Shown in pieces: positions 62,691-64,000 of a DNA stretch of 64,000 bases. Every line of letters begins with the position of its first letter. The first letter of the stretch is position 1. The position numbers were made by a program, and so were the translations under genes. Below the pieces are notes generated by a model. That model was not told where the DNA came from, ran no database searches, and worked only from the letters and a program-made list of their open reading frames with translations. Origin of the DNA: Sedimenticola selenatireducens (GTDB taxonomy: Bacteria > Pseudomonadota > Gammaproteobacteria > Chromatiales > Chromatiaceae); the NCBI RefSeq assembly GCF_007625115.1, contig NZ_VMNH01000003.1:124001-188000 (forward strand), in the 5' to 3' direction.

Positions 62691-63134
62691 TCAGCTACTG
62701 AGTTGTTGCTTGATCAGGCCGCTGACGGCTCCCATATCGGCACGTCCTTGCATTTTGGGCTTCAACTGGCCCATCACCTTTCCCATGTCGCGGATTGATT
62801 CAGCGCCAGTGCTCTGAATGGCTTCCTTGATCATGTCAGTGATCTCTTGCTCCGTCAGGGCCGTTGGCAGGTAATCCTGAAGGATGGTGATCTCGAAAGC
62901 TTCCTGCTCAGCGAGTTCGGTCCGTCCGGCTTGTTCATACTGGGTGATGGAGTCACGGCGCTGTTTCACCATTTTATCCAGCACGACCAGTATTTGCGTG
63001 TCGTCCAGTTCTATCCGTTCATCCACTTCACGCTGCTTTATAGCCGCCATCAGCAGACGAATAACCCCCAGGCGGGGTTTATCCCCCCCCTTCATGGAGG
63101 CCTTCATGTCGTCCTGGATGCGTTGTTTTAGCAC
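62691..63134 (-). CDS. GatB/YqeY family protein
   Basis: 147 residues starting with GTG. YqeY signatures are LKQRIQDDMKASMKGGDKPR and a helical C-terminus (KVMGQLKPKMQGRADMG) similar to the tail of GatB. It may bind tRNA; the exact role is unsettled. It lies between rpsU and dnaG, the common arrangement. Confidence 0.93.
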   Translation of the reverse strand: MLKQRIQDDMKASMKGGDKPRLGVIRLLMAAIKQREVDERIELDDTQILVVLDKMVKQRRDSITQYEQAGRTELAEQEAFEITILQDYLPTALTEQEITDMIKEAIQSTGAESIRDMGKVMGQLKPKMQGRADMGAVSGLIKQQLSS

Positions 63135-63155
63135 GGAATGAACGGCACAGTCAGA

Positions 63156-63371
63156 TTAATACTGACGATCCCACTTGCGATTTTCGCGGGAGACTTTCTT
63201 CAAGTGACGCTTCACTGCCGCAGCGGCTTTACGCTTACGCTCAGTGGTTGGCTTTTCGTAGTGCTCGCGACGACGGACTTCCGCCAGTACGCCAGCTTTT
63301 TCACAACCGCGCTTAAAGCGGCGCATTGCGACTTCAAAAGGCTCGTTTTCTTTAACTCGGACGTTGGGCAT
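63156..63371 (-). CDS. rpsU: Ribosomal protein bS21
   Basis: Small 30S protein of 71 residues ([20 protein letters not shown]...), strongly basic, usual length. ATG 63371 has GAGGTGGG just upstream; the eight extra codons in frame are not part of S21. First gene of the rpsU-yqeY-dnaG-rpoD set and divergent from tsaD. Confidence 0.97.
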   Translation of the reverse strand: MPNVRVKENEPFEVAMRRFKRGCEKAGVLAEVRRREHYEKPTTERKRKAAAAVKRHLKKVSRENRKWDRQY

Positions 63372-63597
63372 TTCCCACCTCAAAAATCGTACCAACGGGA
63401 CGCTGGAAACATAAGAGCGCGAATTCTACGCACTGTTTTAGCGTTTTGCAAAAAAATTATGGATTTTTCTTGGGATGTGGTGGAATTGCAGCCTCTCTCG
63501 ATTCGGAGAGTGTTAAGCCAGTACATAGTTAAGGTGTGGAGGCCAAAAACTGTAGCCAATAGGGTAGGTTTTGCCCGGGGTTCGGTTGAAAAAGCAA

Positions 63598-64000
63598 ATG
63601 CGGGTATTAGGAATCGAAACTTCCTGTGATGAGACAGGTATTGCGCTCTATGACAGTGACCAGGGTTTACTCGGCCATAAACTGCATAGCCAGGTTGATC
63701 TGCATGCAGTCTATGGGGGCGTGGTCCCCGAGTTGGCTTCTCGGGATCATGTGCGCAAGACCTTGCCATTGATCGCTAGCCTGCTGGCTGAGACAGGGCT
63801 TTCAAAAAGTGATATTGATGGCGTGGCCTATACCGCCGGTCCGGGTTTGGTGGGGGCATTGTTGGTTGGTGCGGCTATTGGCCGCACGTTGGCCTGGGCT
63901 TGGCAGGTGCCGGCGGTAGGTGTGCATCACATGGAAGGCCATTTGTTGGCGCCGATGCTGGAAGCCGATAGCCCTGAATTCCCCTTCGTGGCACTGCTGG
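63598..64000 (+). CDS. tsaD: tRNA threonylcarbamoyladenosine synthase subunit TsaD, partial (cut by window edge)
   Basis: Only the first 134 codons are in the window. It starts [18 protein letters not shown], continues with the ASKH-fold residues and includes the metal-binding histidines in HHMEGH at about 110-115. TsaD completes t6A modification on ANN-decoding tRNAs. ATG 63598 is chosen; the upstream gap holds the rpsU promoter region on the other strand. It is divergent from rpsU, as in many gammaproteobacteria. Confidence 0.95.
   Translation, partial: MRVLGIETSCDETGIALYDSDQGLLGHKLHSQVDLHAVYGGVVPELASRDHVRKTLPLIASLLAETGLSKSDIDGVAYTAGPGLVGALLVGAAIGRTLAWAWQVPAVGVHHMEGHLLAPMLEADSPEFPFVALL

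Noticed and set aside
1-64000. CRISPR array, rRNA operon or selenocysteine machinery
   Set aside because: No regularly spaced direct repeats, no rRNA-like stretches, and the formate dehydrogenase uses Cys, not Sec.

Overview
The window looks like chromosomal DNA of a gammaproteobacterium with moderate GC (roughly 50-55% by eye). The protein set fits a facultatively chemolithotrophic or marine lineage of the Chromatiales / Sedimenticola / lucinid-symbiont type: a soluble NAD-linked formate dehydrogenase, a TRAP transporter, c-type cytochromes, and the rpsU-yqeY-dnaG-rpoD macromolecular synthesis cluster next to tsaD. That placement is inferred from gene content only; no search was run.

Layout. 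0.1-4.6 kb: aromatic acid CoA ligase plus TRAP transporter (dctPQM-like), read rightward. 5.0-8.7 kb, leftward: a MacAB/Dev-like ABC export operon headed by a TetR repressor whose start lies next to a perfect inverted-repeat operator. 8.9-10.5 kb: cytochrome b / SHP / diheme cytochrome c module. 10.6-24.2 kb: LigB-type dioxygenase, a 897-residue secreted cysteine-rich protein, MgtE, a cation diffusion facilitator, argA, a DUF192 lipoprotein, argE, a second TetR, a PQQ-type sugar dehydrogenase and ilvD. 24.3-33.4 kb: SH3-domain membrane protein, bipA, dtd, hisBHAFE and tatABC; TatC has a long acidic C-terminal extension. 33.7-43.6 kb: small secreted and RRM-like proteins, a DUF255 protein, formate dehydrogenase (alpha and fused beta/gamma), two unknown small ORFs and boxA (benzoyl-CoA epoxidase reductase). 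43.8-48.2 kb: envelope stress-like cluster with a TPR protein, a Spy/CpxP-like protein, a proline/glycine-rich protein and a BaeSR-like two-component pair.

48.4-58.8 kb is the accessory region. It holds a doubly frameshifted gene, an IS481-type transposase remnant, a NERD-domain membrane protein, the deletion remnant of a type II restriction-modification methyltransferase, and an Abi_2/HEPN protein. These border a roughly 6-kb integrative element (52.75-58.73 kb) inserted in the 3' half of a CAU-anticodon tRNA gene (probably tRNA-Ile2). The element has a 52-bp direct repeat at its ends, a tyrosine integrase, an AlpA-like regulator, small HTH and unknown proteins, and a Panacea-domain antitoxin paired with a 255-residue candidate toxin. 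It brings its own tRNA 3' end and its own terminator.

58.7-64 kb: tRNA, rpoD, dnaG, yqeY, rpsU (leftward) and the start of tsaD (rightward, cut by the window edge).

How the genes work together: the first operon probably imports and CoA-activates an aromatic acid, with BoxA 40 kb away as the possible reductase of the aerobic benzoyl-CoA route (boxB and boxC are not in this window). hisBHAFE runs into tatABC as one strand-consistent block. The most interesting accessory content is the tRNA-targeted element with its Panacea toxin-antitoxin cargo, beside older decayed defence genes.
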